Origin: JACCTU01 sp963769665
GTDB lineage: Bacteria > Actinomycetota > Thermoleophilia > Gaiellales > Gaiellaceae
NCBI GenBank assembly: GCA_963769665.1
Contig: CAVYMQ010000003.1
Span: 1,612,001 to 1,676,000, forward strand
Direction of reading: 5' to 3'
Length of the DNA stretch: 64,000 nt
Shown here: positions 41,826 to 50,648 of the stretch, in pieces
Position numbering within the stretch: position 1 is the first letter of the stretch
How the letters are laid out: every line of letters starts with the position of its first letter
Notes under the pieces: model-generated
Seen by the model: only the letters and a program-made list of their open reading frames with translations
The model's database searches: none
What the model was told of the DNA's origin: nothing
Translations under genes and position numbers: made by a program

Positions 41826-43219
41826 ACGGCCTTGACGGCGACGACGAGCCGCTCGAGCGCGGTCTTCGCGTCGTCGAAGAGCATCGTCGTCTTCGGGTCG
41901 TAGAAGAGCGGGTTGTCGACGCCCGCGAACCCCGTCGCGAGCGACCGCTTGATCACGACGACGTTGTGCGCCTTGTCGACGTCGAGGATCGGCATCCCGT
42001 AGATCGGGCTCCCGGGCGAGCTTCGCGCCGCAGGGTTGACGACGTCGTTCGCGCCGACGACGACCACGACGTCGGTCTGCGGAAACTCCGGGTTGATCTC
42101 GTCCATCTCGAACAGCTCGTCGTACGGAACGTTCGCTTCCGCGAGCAGCACGTTCATGTGGCCGGGCATCCGACCCGCCACGGGATGGATCGCGTAACGC
42201 ACGTCGACGCCTTTGCTCTCGAGCAGCTCGCCGAGGCTCCGCACGTCGTGCTGCGCCTGCGCGACCGCGAGGCCGTAGCCCGGCACGAACACGACGCGAC
42301 GCGCGTACGCGAGCATGAAGCCGATGTCCTCCGGCGACGCCGTGCGCACGCTCGCGCCGTCCGCAGCCGCACCCGCGACCGCCGCAGAGCCGCCGGTCGG
42401 CGCCGCACCGAACGCGCCGAAGAGCGTCTGCACGAGCGGCCGGCCCATGGCGCGGCCCATCATCACCGTGAGGAGCGTTCCCGACGCGCCGACGATCGTC
42501 CCGCCGATGATCAGCGCCGTGTTGTGCAGCACGAACCCGGTCGACGCCGCTGCGAGGCCCGTGCAGGCGTTCAGCAGCGAGATGACGACCGGCATGTCCG
42601 CCCCGCCGATCGGGAGCACGAAGAGCACGCCGAGCACAGCGGCGGCAAGCATCAACAGCACGAGCCAGAGCCCGTTCTCCGTCACAGCGGTCAACGTGAT
42701 GAGCGCGACGAGCGCAAGTCCGAGCGCGGCGTTGAACAGGTTCTGGCCGTGGAAGACGAGCGGCCGCCCGGTGATCACCTCCTGCAGCTTTCCGAACGCG
42801 ACGAGCGAGCCCCAGAAGCTGACCGACCCGATCACGGCGGAGAAGAGGATCCCCACGAGCAACTCTCCCTCGAGCCCGCCCGGCTCCGGCGCGTGGCGGT
42901 GGAACTCGGACGCCGCGATCAGCGCGGCCGCGCCGCCGCCCACGCCGTTGAACAGCGCGACCATCTGCGGGATCTGCGTCATCTTCACCGCGCGCGCCGA
43001 GAGCACACCCACCACGGAGCCAACGGCGATGCCGACGAGCATCAGCCAGTACGAGTCGATCTCCTCGATCAGGAACGTGAAGCCGATGGCGATCGCCATG
43101 CCGACCGCAGCGATCCAGTTCCCCGAGCGAGCAGTGCGAGGGTGCGCGAGCCGCTTGACGCCGATGATCAGCAAGATCGCCGCGACGAGGTAGGCGACGT
43201 CGATCCAGGTGCGGCTCAT
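41822..43219 (-). CDS. pntB: NAD(P) transhydrogenase beta subunit
   Basis: 465 residues. Eight to nine membrane spans in the first 270 residues form the proton channel. A C-terminal NADP-binding domain III follows (FVPGYGLAVAQAQHDVRSL, VRYAIHPVAGRMPGHMNVLLAEANVPYD, VVVVGANDVVNPAA, GMPILDVDKAHNVVVIKRSL). It couples proton entry to NADPH formation. It overlaps the small alpha subunit gene by 4 nt. Confidence 0.95.
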   Translation of the reverse strand: MSRTWIDVAYLVAAILLIIGVKRLAHPRTARSGNWIAAVGMAIAIGFTFLIEEIDSYWLMLVGIAVGSVVGVLSARAVKMTQIPQMVALFNGVGGGAAALIAASEFHRHAPEPGGLEGELLVGILFSAVIGSVSFWGSLVAFGKLQEVITGRPLVFHGQNLFNAALGLALVALITLTAVTENGLWLVLLMLAAAVLGVLFVLPIGGADMPVVISLLNACTGLAAASTGFVLHNTALIIGGTIVGASGTLLTVMMGRAMGRPLVQTLFGAFGAAPTGGSAAVAGAAADGASVRTASPEDIGFMLAYARRVVFVPGYGLAVAQAQHDVRSLGELLESKGVDVRYAIHPVAGRMPGHMNVLLAEANVPYDELFEMDEINPEFPQTDVVVVVGANDVVNPAARSSPGSPIYGMPILDVDKAHNVVVIKRSLATGFAGVDNPLFYDPKTTMLFDDAKTALERLVVAVKAV

Positions 43220-43521
43220 TCGCCGTCCGGCTCGTCAGGGCGACGCTGCTTGAACATCTCGAGCATCCGATCGGTGACGAGAAAGCCGCCGACGACGTTG
43301 ATCGTCCCGAAGACGACCGCGACGAACCCGAGTACCTGCTCGATCGTCGAGTCAGCGGTGCCGACGATCAACATCGCGCCGATCAGGACGATTCCGTGAA
43401 TCGCGTTCGTGCCCGACATCAGCGGCGTGTGCAGCATCGCCGGAACCTTCGAGATGATCTCGAACCCGACGAAGATCGCGAGCGCAAAGATCGTCAGCTC
43501 GAGCACGAGCAGCTCGTTCAT
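43216..43521 (-). CDS. pntAB: NAD(P) transhydrogenase alpha subunit, membrane part
   Basis: 101 residues with three spans: LLVLELTIFALAIFVGFEIISKVPAMLHTPLMSGTNAIHGIVLIGAMLI and the third near residues 65-85. The LHTPLMSGTNAIHGI motif is diagnostic of PntA domain II. A separate gene here means a split alpha subunit, as in Rhodospirillum. ATG 43521 has GGAGG upstream. Confidence 0.94.
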   Translation of the reverse strand: MNELLVLELTIFALAIFVGFEIISKVPAMLHTPLMSGTNAIHGIVLIGAMLIVGTADSTIEQVLGFVAVVFGTINVVGGFLVTDRMLEMFKQRRPDEPDGE

Positions 43522-44603
43522 GCCGGCACCTCCTCCCGCCGCGTGACGCATGCGCCCGCGACGATCTCGTCCTCGAAGTCCAACCGCAGGTCACCGTCGG
43601 GCGCCAGGTGTTGCAAGAGAGACGTGACGTTGCGTGCGTACAGCCGCGACGCATCGTAGGCCATCGTGCTCGGCAGGTTCGTGAGCCCGACGATCGTCAC
43701 TCCGCCCTCGGAGAACTCCTCGCCCGGACGCGTCAGCTCGCAGTTGCCGCCCGTCTCCGCTGCGAGGTCGACGATCACCGAGCCGGGACGCATCGCTTGC
43801 ACAGCGCTCGCGGGGATCAACCTCGGTGCCGCACGGCCGGGAATCGCCGCCGTCGTGATCACGGCGTCGAATTCCGGGATCCGTCGCGCGAGCTCTTCCT
43901 GCTGCGTCTGCTGCTCCTCCGCGGTCAGCTCGCGCGCGTACCCGCCCTCGGTCTCCTCGCCGACGACCCCGAGGTCGAGGAACGAAGCGCCGAGCGACTC
44001 GACCTGCTCTCGCACCGCCGGCCGGACGTCGAAGCCCGAGACGACAGCACCGAGCCGCCTCGCCGTCGCGATCGCCTGGAGGCCCGCGACACCTGCACCG
44101 AGCACGAGCACCTTGGCCGGCGGCACGGTGCCTGCTGCCGTCATCAGCATGGGCAGGAAGCGCGGGAGCCGGTCGGCGGCGATCAGCGCCGACTTGTAGC
44201 CGGCGACGGTCGCCTGCGACGACAGCGCGTCCATCGCCTGCGCACGCGTGATCCGCGGGATCGACTCCATGGCGAACGCGACCACGCCGCGGGCGGAGAG
44301 CCGGTCGATCCCCTCGCGGTCGGTCAAGGGTTGGAGGAACCCGATCAGCACCTGACCCTCCCGCAGCCGCCCGACCTCCTCGGCCGTCGGTGCCTGAACC
44401 TTGGCGACGACGTCGGCGTCCCAGGCCGGACCGAGCTCGGCGCCGGCGTCGCGGTACTCGTCGTCGGGATAGGAGGCTCCGACCCCGGCACCCGGCTCGA
44501 CGACGACGCCGATCCCGGTCTGGGCGAGTCGCCCGACGGAGTCGGGGACGAGCGCGACGCGCCGCTCCCCGGCAGCGGTCTCCCGTGTGACCCCGACTCT
44601 CAC
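43518..44603 (-). CDS. pntAA: NAD(P) transhydrogenase alpha subunit, NAD-binding part
   Basis: 361 residues of domain I: VGVTRETAAGERRVALVPDSVGRL, MESIPRITRAQAMDALSSQATVAGYKSAL, the NAD-binding VLVLGAGVAGLQAIATARRLGAVVSGFDVRPA and ITTAAIPGRAAPRLI. Cytoplasmic, binds NADH. GTG 44603 was chosen for a TAGGAT hexamer (44616-44611) 7 nt upstream; a longer frame extends into the divergent HD-GYP gene. First gene of the pnt operon. Confidence 0.94.
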   Translation of the reverse strand: MRVGVTRETAAGERRVALVPDSVGRLAQTGIGVVVEPGAGVGASYPDDEYRDAGAELGPAWDADVVAKVQAPTAEEVGRLREGQVLIGFLQPLTDREGIDRLSARGVVAFAMESIPRITRAQAMDALSSQATVAGYKSALIAADRLPRFLPMLMTAAGTVPPAKVLVLGAGVAGLQAIATARRLGAVVSGFDVRPAVREQVESLGASFLDLGVVGEETEGGYARELTAEEQQTQQEELARRIPEFDAVITTAAIPGRAAPRLIPASAVQAMRPGSVIVDLAAETGGNCELTRPGEEFSEGGVTIVGLTNLPSTMAYDASRLYARNVTSLLQHLAPDGDLRLDFEDEIVAGACVTRREEVPA

Positions 44604-44617
44604 CGCGACGATCCTAT

Positions 44618-45226
44618 TTGCGCTCGCGGAAGCAGGGACGAGGGAGGCAACCGCGAACTCTGCCGTCCGTGGTCGCAGACCTGACGGAAGCGGTCGAGGA
44701 GTCGCACCCGTGGACGCGTGGCCACGCGCGCCGCGTCGCCGGCCTTGCGGTCGCGGTCGCCGAGACGCTCGAGTGGGGAGGTGCACGTCTTCAGGCCGTC
44801 CGGATGGGGAGCCTCCTGCACGACGTCGGCAAGCTCCTACTCCCGACGGAGCTGCTCGGAAAGCCAGGGGCGTTCACGCCCGCGGAGCTCGACGAGATGC
44901 GGACGCACCCGGCAGCGGGCGCCCGGCTGATCGCGGGTGCACCTGAAGCGCGCGAGGCGATCGGTTGCGTGCTCTACCACCATGAGCGGTGGGACGGGCT
45001 CGGGTATCCGGCGAGACTCGACGGCCCGTTGATCCCGATCGAGGCGCGTCTGATCGGCCTCGCCGACGCCTTCGACGCCATGACCTCGACGCGCCCGTAC
45101 CGCGCGGCTCTGACCCCCGATGCCGCGCTCGAGGAGCTCGTGCGCTGCGCGGGGACGCAGTTCGACCCGGTGCTCACCGAAGCATGCGTCGACATCTGGT
45201 CGACGCGCTTGTTGCTCGCCGTCTAG
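44618..45226 (+). CDS. HD-GYP domain phosphohydrolase
   Basis: 202 residues consisting of a single HD-GYP domain: HARRVAGLAVAVAETL, LLHDVGK (HD pair), HPAAGARLI, LYHHERWDGLGYPARLDG (HH and GYP motifs) and ADAFDAMTSTRPYRAAL. Family members degrade cyclic di-GMP; the lone domain with no sensor is unusual. TTG 44618 overlaps the pnt promoter region, and GTG 44669, directly before the domain, is a credible alternative. Its stop shares CTAG with the convergent gene. Confidence 0.85.
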   Translation: MRSRKQGRGRQPRTLPSVVADLTEAVEESHPWTRGHARRVAGLAVAVAETLEWGGARLQAVRMGSLLHDVGKLLLPTELLGKPGAFTPAELDEMRTHPAAGARLIAGAPEAREAIGCVLYHHERWDGLGYPARLDGPLIPIEARLIGLADAFDAMTSTRPYRAALTPDAALEELVRCAGTQFDPVLTEACVDIWSTRLLLAV

Positions 45227-46293
45227 AGCGCTGCCCAGACTTCGAGCTTCGTCTTGATCCGGCGGATCACGGCGTCGGTGTACTCCGACGTGCCGAGGTG
45301 ACCGCTGAGATCGGCCGTGCGCTCGCCCTCCGCCACCGCTTCGAGCGCCGACTCGCGAATCGCGCGCGCGACCTCCTGCTCCCGCTCGTCGCCGTGCATG
45401 AGCAGTGCCGCCGCGGCGAGGATCATCGCCATCGGGTTCGCGATGTTCTTCCCCTCGAGCGCCGGCGCGGTCCCGTGCGCGGCCTCGGCCATCAGCGCGT
45501 TCGGAGTGTCGATCTCGTCGAACGCGACGAGCAGCGACTCGGAGCCCGCGATCGAACCGAAGAGTGGCAGCACGAAGTCGCTCAAGATGTCGCCGTCGCG
45601 GTTGAGCGACGGGATCACGAGCGGGTCCGACGCGCGCGCCATCAGGAGCGCGAAGGTCGCGTCGATCAGCTGCGGCTCGTAGGGCACGTCGGCATGCCGC
45701 TCGGCCGCCGCGTCCATCTCCTCCTTCAGCATCCCCTCGTACGTCGGCGAGACCGTGTACTTCGGCCCGCCGAAGACCTTTCCGTTCGTTCGCTCGGCGA
45801 GCCGGAACGCGTACTCGGCGACGGAGCGGCAGATGCGCCGTTCGATCTTCTCCGTCCGGTACGCGACCTCGTCCTCACCTTCGCCCTCGCGCCACTCCTT
45901 CGCGCCGTAGGCGTCGCCGACCGCCATGCGCACAACCGAGATCGGCGCGAACACGCCACCGATCGGCACGACGCCCGGGATCCGTCGGCCCGTGCGGACG
46001 ATCACGCGCCCGCCGATCTCCTCGCGAAGGATCCGGTTCGGCGAGCCGACGTCGTCGCGCTCCTCCGGGGTGATCGTCGCCGCCTTCAGGCCCCACCCGT
46101 GCTCCCGGATCGCCGCGGCGGCCTCGTAGACGACGGCGTTCTTCGTCGCTCGCCGGTTCTCGAGCGACAGGTCGAAGCGGGGGAACTCGAGCTCCAGCCC
46201 GCTCACGTCGGGCTGCAGGACGCGGAGCGACTCCTCGAGGAGCTCCTGGCCCGTCTGGTCGCCCTCCAGCACGACGATCGTGTTCGTGTCCAC
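45223..46293 (-). CDS. Isocitrate/isopropylmalate dehydrogenase family protein
   Basis: 356 residues with the beta-decarboxylating dehydrogenase fold. VVLEGDQTGQELLEESLRVL opens the protein, IPSLNRDGDILSDFVLPLFGSIAGSESL carries the metal-binding aspartates, and EAAHGTAPALEGKNIANPMAMILAAAALLMH contains the cofactor segment. The stretch VVRMAVGDAYGAKEW and YTVSPTYEGMLKEEMD resembles eukaryotic-type isocitrate dehydrogenases more than LeuB, so isocitrate is the likeliest substrate. Start GTG 46293. Convergent with the HD-GYP gene. Confidence 0.7.
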   Translation of the reverse strand: MDTNTIVVLEGDQTGQELLEESLRVLQPDVSGLELEFPRFDLSLENRRATKNAVVYEAAAAIREHGWGLKAATITPEERDDVGSPNRILREEIGGRVIVRTGRRIPGVVPIGGVFAPISVVRMAVGDAYGAKEWREGEGEDEVAYRTEKIERRICRSVAEYAFRLAERTNGKVFGGPKYTVSPTYEGMLKEEMDAAAERHADVPYEPQLIDATFALLMARASDPLVIPSLNRDGDILSDFVLPLFGSIAGSESLLVAFDEIDTPNALMAEAAHGTAPALEGKNIANPMAMILAAAALLMHGDEREQEVARAIRESALEAVAEGERTADLSGHLGTSEYTDAVIRRIKTKLEVWAAL

Positions 46294-46337
46294 GGCGGTC
46301 GAGATTACCGTGCGCCCTCGCGGGCAAGGAAGCAGGC

Positions 46338-47360
46338 GTGGCACGCAAAGGGGGTCTGCGCCGCCGCGGCTCGAAGAGCCGCGGCTTTCGTTACTACGAC
46401 GCCAGGGGTCGGGAGATCACCGATCCCGCGAAACTCGAGCGGATCGACCAGCTGCGGATCCCGCCGGCCTGGCGCGACGTCTGGATCGCTGCAGGGCCGA
46501 CCGCGAAGCTGCAGGCAGTCGGGTTCGACCGTGCGGGGCGCAAGCAGTACCTCTACTCGGCCGCCTACCGCGCGCAGCAGGAGCAGGCGAAGTACGACAA
46601 GCTCGTGCGCTTCGGCGAGCGGCTGCCGGCGATCCGTACTGCGATGGCAGACGACATGGATCGCGAGCACCTCGACCGCGAACGCGTCTGCGCGATCGCC
46701 CTGCGCCTGATCAACCTCGGGTGGTTTCGCCCCGGCTCGGAGCGCTACGCGAGGGAGTCGCGTACGTACGGGATCACGACGCTGCGCAAGCGCCACGTCA
46801 CCGTGCGCGGGAGCAAGATCGCCCTCAACTTCCGCGGCAAGCACAAGGTGTGGGTTCGCACCGCGGTCCTCGACGCAGAGCTGGCCGACGCGCTGAAGGA
46901 GCTGATCGAGCTGCGCGGCGGGCGAGGGCTCTTCCGCTACCGGGGCGAGGACGGCGAGCTCGTGAGCCTGACCGATCGACACCTGAACCAGTACGTGCAG
47001 AAGCACATAGGGGATGACTTCACCGTGAAGGACTTCCGCACGTGGGGCGGCACGCTCCTCGCTGCGATCGGTCTCGCCGAGCACGGCATCGAGGACGTCG
47101 AGTCGCAGGCGAAGAAGAACGTGACCGCGGTGTGCCGAAGCGTCGCGGAGAAGCTCGGGAACACCCCTGCCGTCTGCCGCGCCTCCTACATCAGCCCGCC
47201 CGTGATCGAGCAGTACCTCGACGGGCGCACCATCGCCGATTTCCGGCCGCGGCATTTGCGCGTCGTCTCCGCGCGGGATACCGGGCTCGATCTCGAAGAG
47301 CAGGCACTCCTCAGCCTGCTTCGCTCGTGGCGAATTAAGGAAGGCCTCGCGGCCGCGTAG
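46338..47360 (+). CDS. DNA topoisomerase IB
   Basis: 340 residues of the poxvirus/bacterial type IB family. RIPPAWRDVWIAAGPTAKLQAVGFDRAGRKQYLYS is the N-terminal domain. ALRLINLGWFRPGSERYARESRTYGITTLRKRHV, FRGKHKVW, VKDFRTWGGTLLAA and CRASYISPPVIE (nucleophile Tyr near 284) complete the catalytic set. Relaxes supercoils by a 3'-phosphotyrosine link. GTG 46338 has AGGAAG upstream. Type IB is patchy in bacteria and often acquired horizontally; base use here looks like its neighbours. Confidence 0.93.
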   Translation: MARKGGLRRRGSKSRGFRYYDARGREITDPAKLERIDQLRIPPAWRDVWIAAGPTAKLQAVGFDRAGRKQYLYSAAYRAQQEQAKYDKLVRFGERLPAIRTAMADDMDREHLDRERVCAIALRLINLGWFRPGSERYARESRTYGITTLRKRHVTVRGSKIALNFRGKHKVWVRTAVLDAELADALKELIELRGGRGLFRYRGEDGELVSLTDRHLNQYVQKHIGDDFTVKDFRTWGGTLLAAIGLAEHGIEDVESQAKKNVTAVCRSVAEKLGNTPAVCRASYISPPVIEQYLDGRTIADFRPRHLRVVSARDTGLDLEEQALLSLLRSWRIKEGLAAA

Positions 47361-47430
47361 TTCCACATCGCTTTGTCGGCTAGAGTCGTCGATTACATTC
47401 ACGCTGACGCAGCTGATCGAGGAGGAAAAC

Positions 47431-47631
47431 TTGGCGAGAAAGACCGTGCTCGTTTGCGACAACTGCAGCAACGAAATCGACGAGTCGAAGGGCGCCGTGA
47501 TGCGCATCAACTTCAACGACGCGCGCCGCGGCTCGAAGCAGGCCGACCTGTGCGACGACTGCGCCGGGAAGATGCCGGGACAGGCAGCCGCCAGGCGCGG
47601 CCGTAGGCCGAAGGCGGTCTCGGCAGGCTGA
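47431..47631 (+). CDS. Small zinc-ribbon protein
   Basis: 66 residues. Two CxxC pairs (Cys9/12 and Cys41/44) flank about 28 residues (EIDESKGAVMRINFNDARRGSKQADL), followed by a basic tail (ARRGRRPKAVSAG). This looks like a treble-clef or zinc-ribbon nucleic-acid-binding protein, with a tail suited to DNA or RNA binding. TTG 47431 has a strong GAGGAGG ribosome-binding site, making translation likely. No specific family recognised. Confidence 0.75.
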   Translation: MARKTVLVCDNCSNEIDESKGAVMRINFNDARRGSKQADLCDDCAGKMPGQAAARRGRRPKAVSAG

Positions 47632-47726
47632 GCCGGCGGGCGGGCTCCGACCCGTCCGGCGTTTGACGCACTTTGCGGGGAGCCGTGTCCGGAGCCGTCG
47701 GGACCGCGCTCTACGATGGGTGGGTT

Positions 47727-50648
47727 GTGGGTCTGAGCCTGCTCGTCGGCCCCGCGAACGCGGGGAAGGTTTCGCTGCTCCTGGAGCGATATCTCGCCGC
47801 GCTCGCAGACGGGCGGGAACCGACCTTGATCGTGCCCGGCCGGTCGGACGTCGACCGGGTCGAGCGGGAGCTCGTCGCCCGCCACGGGTGCGTCTTCGGC
47901 GGCTCGATCGGGACGTTCGACGACGTCTTCGAGCGGATCGCCTACGCCGGCGCGACGAGGCCGCTCGCCACAGACGCCCAGCAGCAGCTGGCGCTGAGGC
48001 GCGCCGTGGCGCGGGCGTCGCTCAACGGCCTCTCGGCTTCGGCGCACTCCGCCGGCTTCGCCGACACGCTGCGCGAGGCGATCCGCGAGCTCCAGGGCGC
48101 GCTGCTCGAGCCCGACCGCGTCGACGGTGATCTCGCGCACCTCTACGCGTCGTACCGCGCAGAGCTCGACACGCTCGGGGTCTGGGACCGCGAGCTCCTG
48201 AGGGCCGAGGCGGTCGCTCGGTTGCGTGACGTGCTCGACGCGTGGCACGGCGAGCCGGTCCTCGCCTACGGCTTCGAGGATCTCACCGCCGCCGAGTGGT
48301 CGCTCCTCGAAGCGCTCGCCGGCCGCACGGACGTCACCGTCTCGTTGCCTTACGAGCAGGGCCGCACGGCCTTCGCATCGCTCCAGCGCACCGCCGAGGA
48401 CCTCGCCGAGCTCGCGAGCGGGCGGATCGAGGAGCTTCCGCCCGCGTACGGAGAGGTCGCTCCGCCCGCGCTTGCCTACCTCGAACGCGCGCTCTTCGAG
48501 GAGCCCGCGCCCGGCGCGCCGCCGCTCGAGGGCGCCGTCTCGTTCCTCGAGGGCGCCGGGGTGCGCGGCGCGCTCGAGCTCGTCGGCGAGGAGCTGCTCA
48601 GGCTCGTGCGCGGTGGAACCGCGCCGGACGCGATCGGCGTCGTCTGCCCGTCGCTCGGCCGTTGGCGTGCACCGCTCGAGACGGCCTTCCGGACGCTCGG
48701 GATCCCGTACGCGTTCGACGGCCGTGGCCGGCTCGCCAAGACGCCGTTCGGGCATGCACTGCTCGCGCTGCTCCGCTACGCGTGGGCGGGCGGCACGCGC
48801 GCCGACCTCTTCGTGTTTCTTCGCTCGCCCTACTCGGGGCTGACCCGCGCGCACGTCGACTTCGTCGAGGGGCGGCTGCGCGGCCGGGCGGTGGCCGAGC
48901 AGGAGCGGATCGAAGCAGTCCTGCAGGAGCTTCGCGGCTCGCCGCTCCGCCAGCTCGACGCGCTGCGGTCGGGGACGCCGGCGGTCGACGCCGTTCGCGC
49001 GCTCGCGCAGTCGATGCTGCGCGCTGCGCACGGGCTCGAGCACCCGCCGGTGGGCGAGAGCCCCGCGAGCGACCTTCGCGCGCTCGATGCGTGCCTGCGC
49101 CTGCTCGACGAGCTCGGCTCGTGGGAGCGTCGCGTCGAGGAGCCCGTTTCTGCGGACGACGTGATCGCGACGCTCGAGCGCGCGCGGATGCGCGGCGAGC
49201 GCGCCGAGCCGAGCAAGGTCACGGTGCTCGATCTCGAGCGTGCGCGTACCGGACGCTTCGAGGTCGTCTTCGTGCTCGGGCTGGAGGAGGGAAGCCTGCC
49301 GCGCCGCGGCGGCGGTTCGCCGTTCCTCGACGACGAGGCTCGTGAGCGGCTCGGCGGCCGGCTGCAGCGCGCGGACCAGGTGAGCCGCGACCGTTACCTC
49401 TTCTACACCGCGTGCTCGCGCCCGACGCGCCGCCTGTACCTCGTGCGCGAGTCGGCGACCGACGAGGGGAGCCCGAAGGAAGCGAGCCCGTTCTGGGACG
49501 AGGTGCGCGCACTCTTTCCGCGCGAGGAAGTCGAGCGCGCTACGACTCGGCGACGGCTTTCCGAGCTGACGTGGCGCCTCGAGGACGCGCCGACCGATCG
49601 CGAGCGCCTGCGTGCGCTCGCTTCGATCTCGCGCGACCATGCGGCCGAGGCCGACGGAATCGCCCGCGCCAACGGCTGGGAGCGGCGGCTCGACCGCGCG
49701 CGGCGCGCGGAGAACCGTCCCACGCGTCTGCGCCACCCGCTCGTGCTCGAGACGCTCGGTGCGCGCACGACGTTCCCCGTCACCGAGCTCGAGCGCATGG
49801 CCGACTGCTCGTCCGCGTGGTTCGTCGACCGGCTGCTCGACCCGAAGACGATCGACGCCGAGGTCGATCCGAAACTGCGCGGCTCCGTCGCGCACAACGC
49901 GTTGCACAAGTTCTTCGCAGCGCTTCCGAAGGAGCTCGGCACCGACCGCGTGCCGCCCGAGCGCATCGACGACGCCGTGCGGCTGATGCGGCAGTGCCTC
50001 GACAAGGCGCTCGAGGGCGTGCGCATGGAGATGACGACGATGCAGCGCCGCGAGCTCGACGCGTCGCTCTGGCGCGACCTCGAGGCGCTCGTCCACTTCG
50101 AGGCCGACGCGGACTCGCAGCTCGTGCCGAAGCGCTTCGAGGTCTCGTTCGGCATGGAGCGCTCGCCGCAGGAGCTCCAGCGCGGGCTCGACCTCGGCGA
50201 GGGGCTCACGTTGAGCGGAAAGATCGACCGCATCGACACCGACCCCTTCAGCGCGCGCGGGATCGTGCAGGACTACAAGGCGGGCAAGACCGCGCACTCG
50301 GCGAGCCAGATCGAGAAGGAGCTCCGCCTCCAGATCCCGCTCTACATGCTCGTGCTCCGCGACCTGGTCGGGATCGAGCCGCTCGGCGGCGTCTACCGGC
50401 CGCTCGCCGGCGACCGGAAGCCGCGAGGCCTACTGCGGGCCGACGCGAAGGACGAGGTGCTCGCCGGCTACTCGTCGAGGGACTACGTCGAGGACGACGC
50501 GTTCTGGCGTCAGGTCGAGACCGCCCGCGACAACGCGCGCGGGCTGGCGCAGCGCATCCGCGGCGGCGACGTGCGGCACGACCCACGCGGGGGCGAGTGC
50601 CCGCAGTGGTGCCAGCTCTGGCCGATGTGCAGGATCCGCCGCCCGTGA
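47727..50648 (+). CDS. addB: AddB/AdnA-type helicase-nuclease subunit
   Basis: 973 residues. The N-terminus LLVGPANAGKVSLL is a degenerate Walker A (Val where Ser/Thr is expected), so the motor is probably inactive, as in one subunit of AddAB-type enzymes. UvrD-like helicase remnants follow (LDLERARTGRFEVVFVLGLEEG, FYTACSRPTRRLYLV). The C-terminal RecB-type nuclease has HNALHKFF, GKIDRID and QDYKAGK. A cysteine near 694 plus CPQWCQLWPMC near the C-terminus (C-x3-C-x5-C) form a likely 4Fe-4S cage. GTG 47727 was chosen over TTG 47673 because TACGAT (47712-47717) precedes it by 9 nt. Confidence 0.88.
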   Translation: MGLSLLVGPANAGKVSLLLERYLAALADGREPTLIVPGRSDVDRVERELVARHGCVFGGSIGTFDDVFERIAYAGATRPLATDAQQQLALRRAVARASLNGLSASAHSAGFADTLREAIRELQGALLEPDRVDGDLAHLYASYRAELDTLGVWDRELLRAEAVARLRDVLDAWHGEPVLAYGFEDLTAAEWSLLEALAGRTDVTVSLPYEQGRTAFASLQRTAEDLAELASGRIEELPPAYGEVAPPALAYLERALFEEPAPGAPPLEGAVSFLEGAGVRGALELVGEELLRLVRGGTAPDAIGVVCPSLGRWRAPLETAFRTLGIPYAFDGRGRLAKTPFGHALLALLRYAWAGGTRADLFVFLRSPYSGLTRAHVDFVEGRLRGRAVAEQERIEAVLQELRGSPLRQLDALRSGTPAVDAVRALAQSMLRAAHGLEHPPVGESPASDLRALDACLRLLDELGSWERRVEEPVSADDVIATLERARMRGERAEPSKVTVLDLERARTGRFEVVFVLGLEEGSLPRRGGGSPFLDDEARERLGGRLQRADQVSRDRYLFYTACSRPTRRLYLVRESATDEGSPKEASPFWDEVRALFPREEVERATTRRRLSELTWRLEDAPTDRERLRALASISRDHAAEADGIARANGWERRLDRARRAENRPTRLRHPLVLETLGARTTFPVTELERMADCSSAWFVDRLLDPKTIDAEVDPKLRGSVAHNALHKFFAALPKELGTDRVPPERIDDAVRLMRQCLDKALEGVRMEMTTMQRRELDASLWRDLEALVHFEADADSQLVPKRFEVSFGMERSPQELQRGLDLGEGLTLSGKIDRIDTDPFSARGIVQDYKAGKTAHSASQIEKELRLQIPLYMLVLRDLVGIEPLGGVYRPLAGDRKPRGLLRADAKDEVLAGYSSRDYVEDDAFWRQVETARDNARGLAQRIRGGDVRHDPRGGECPQWCQLWPMCRIRRP

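Noticed and set aside
46305..50297. 1330-codon open frame on the minus strand, opposite topoisomerase IB and addB
   Set aside because: Shadow of GC-rich coding sequence: composition is dominated by Arg, Leu and Glu with no domain, and the plus-strand genes have clear motifs throughout.
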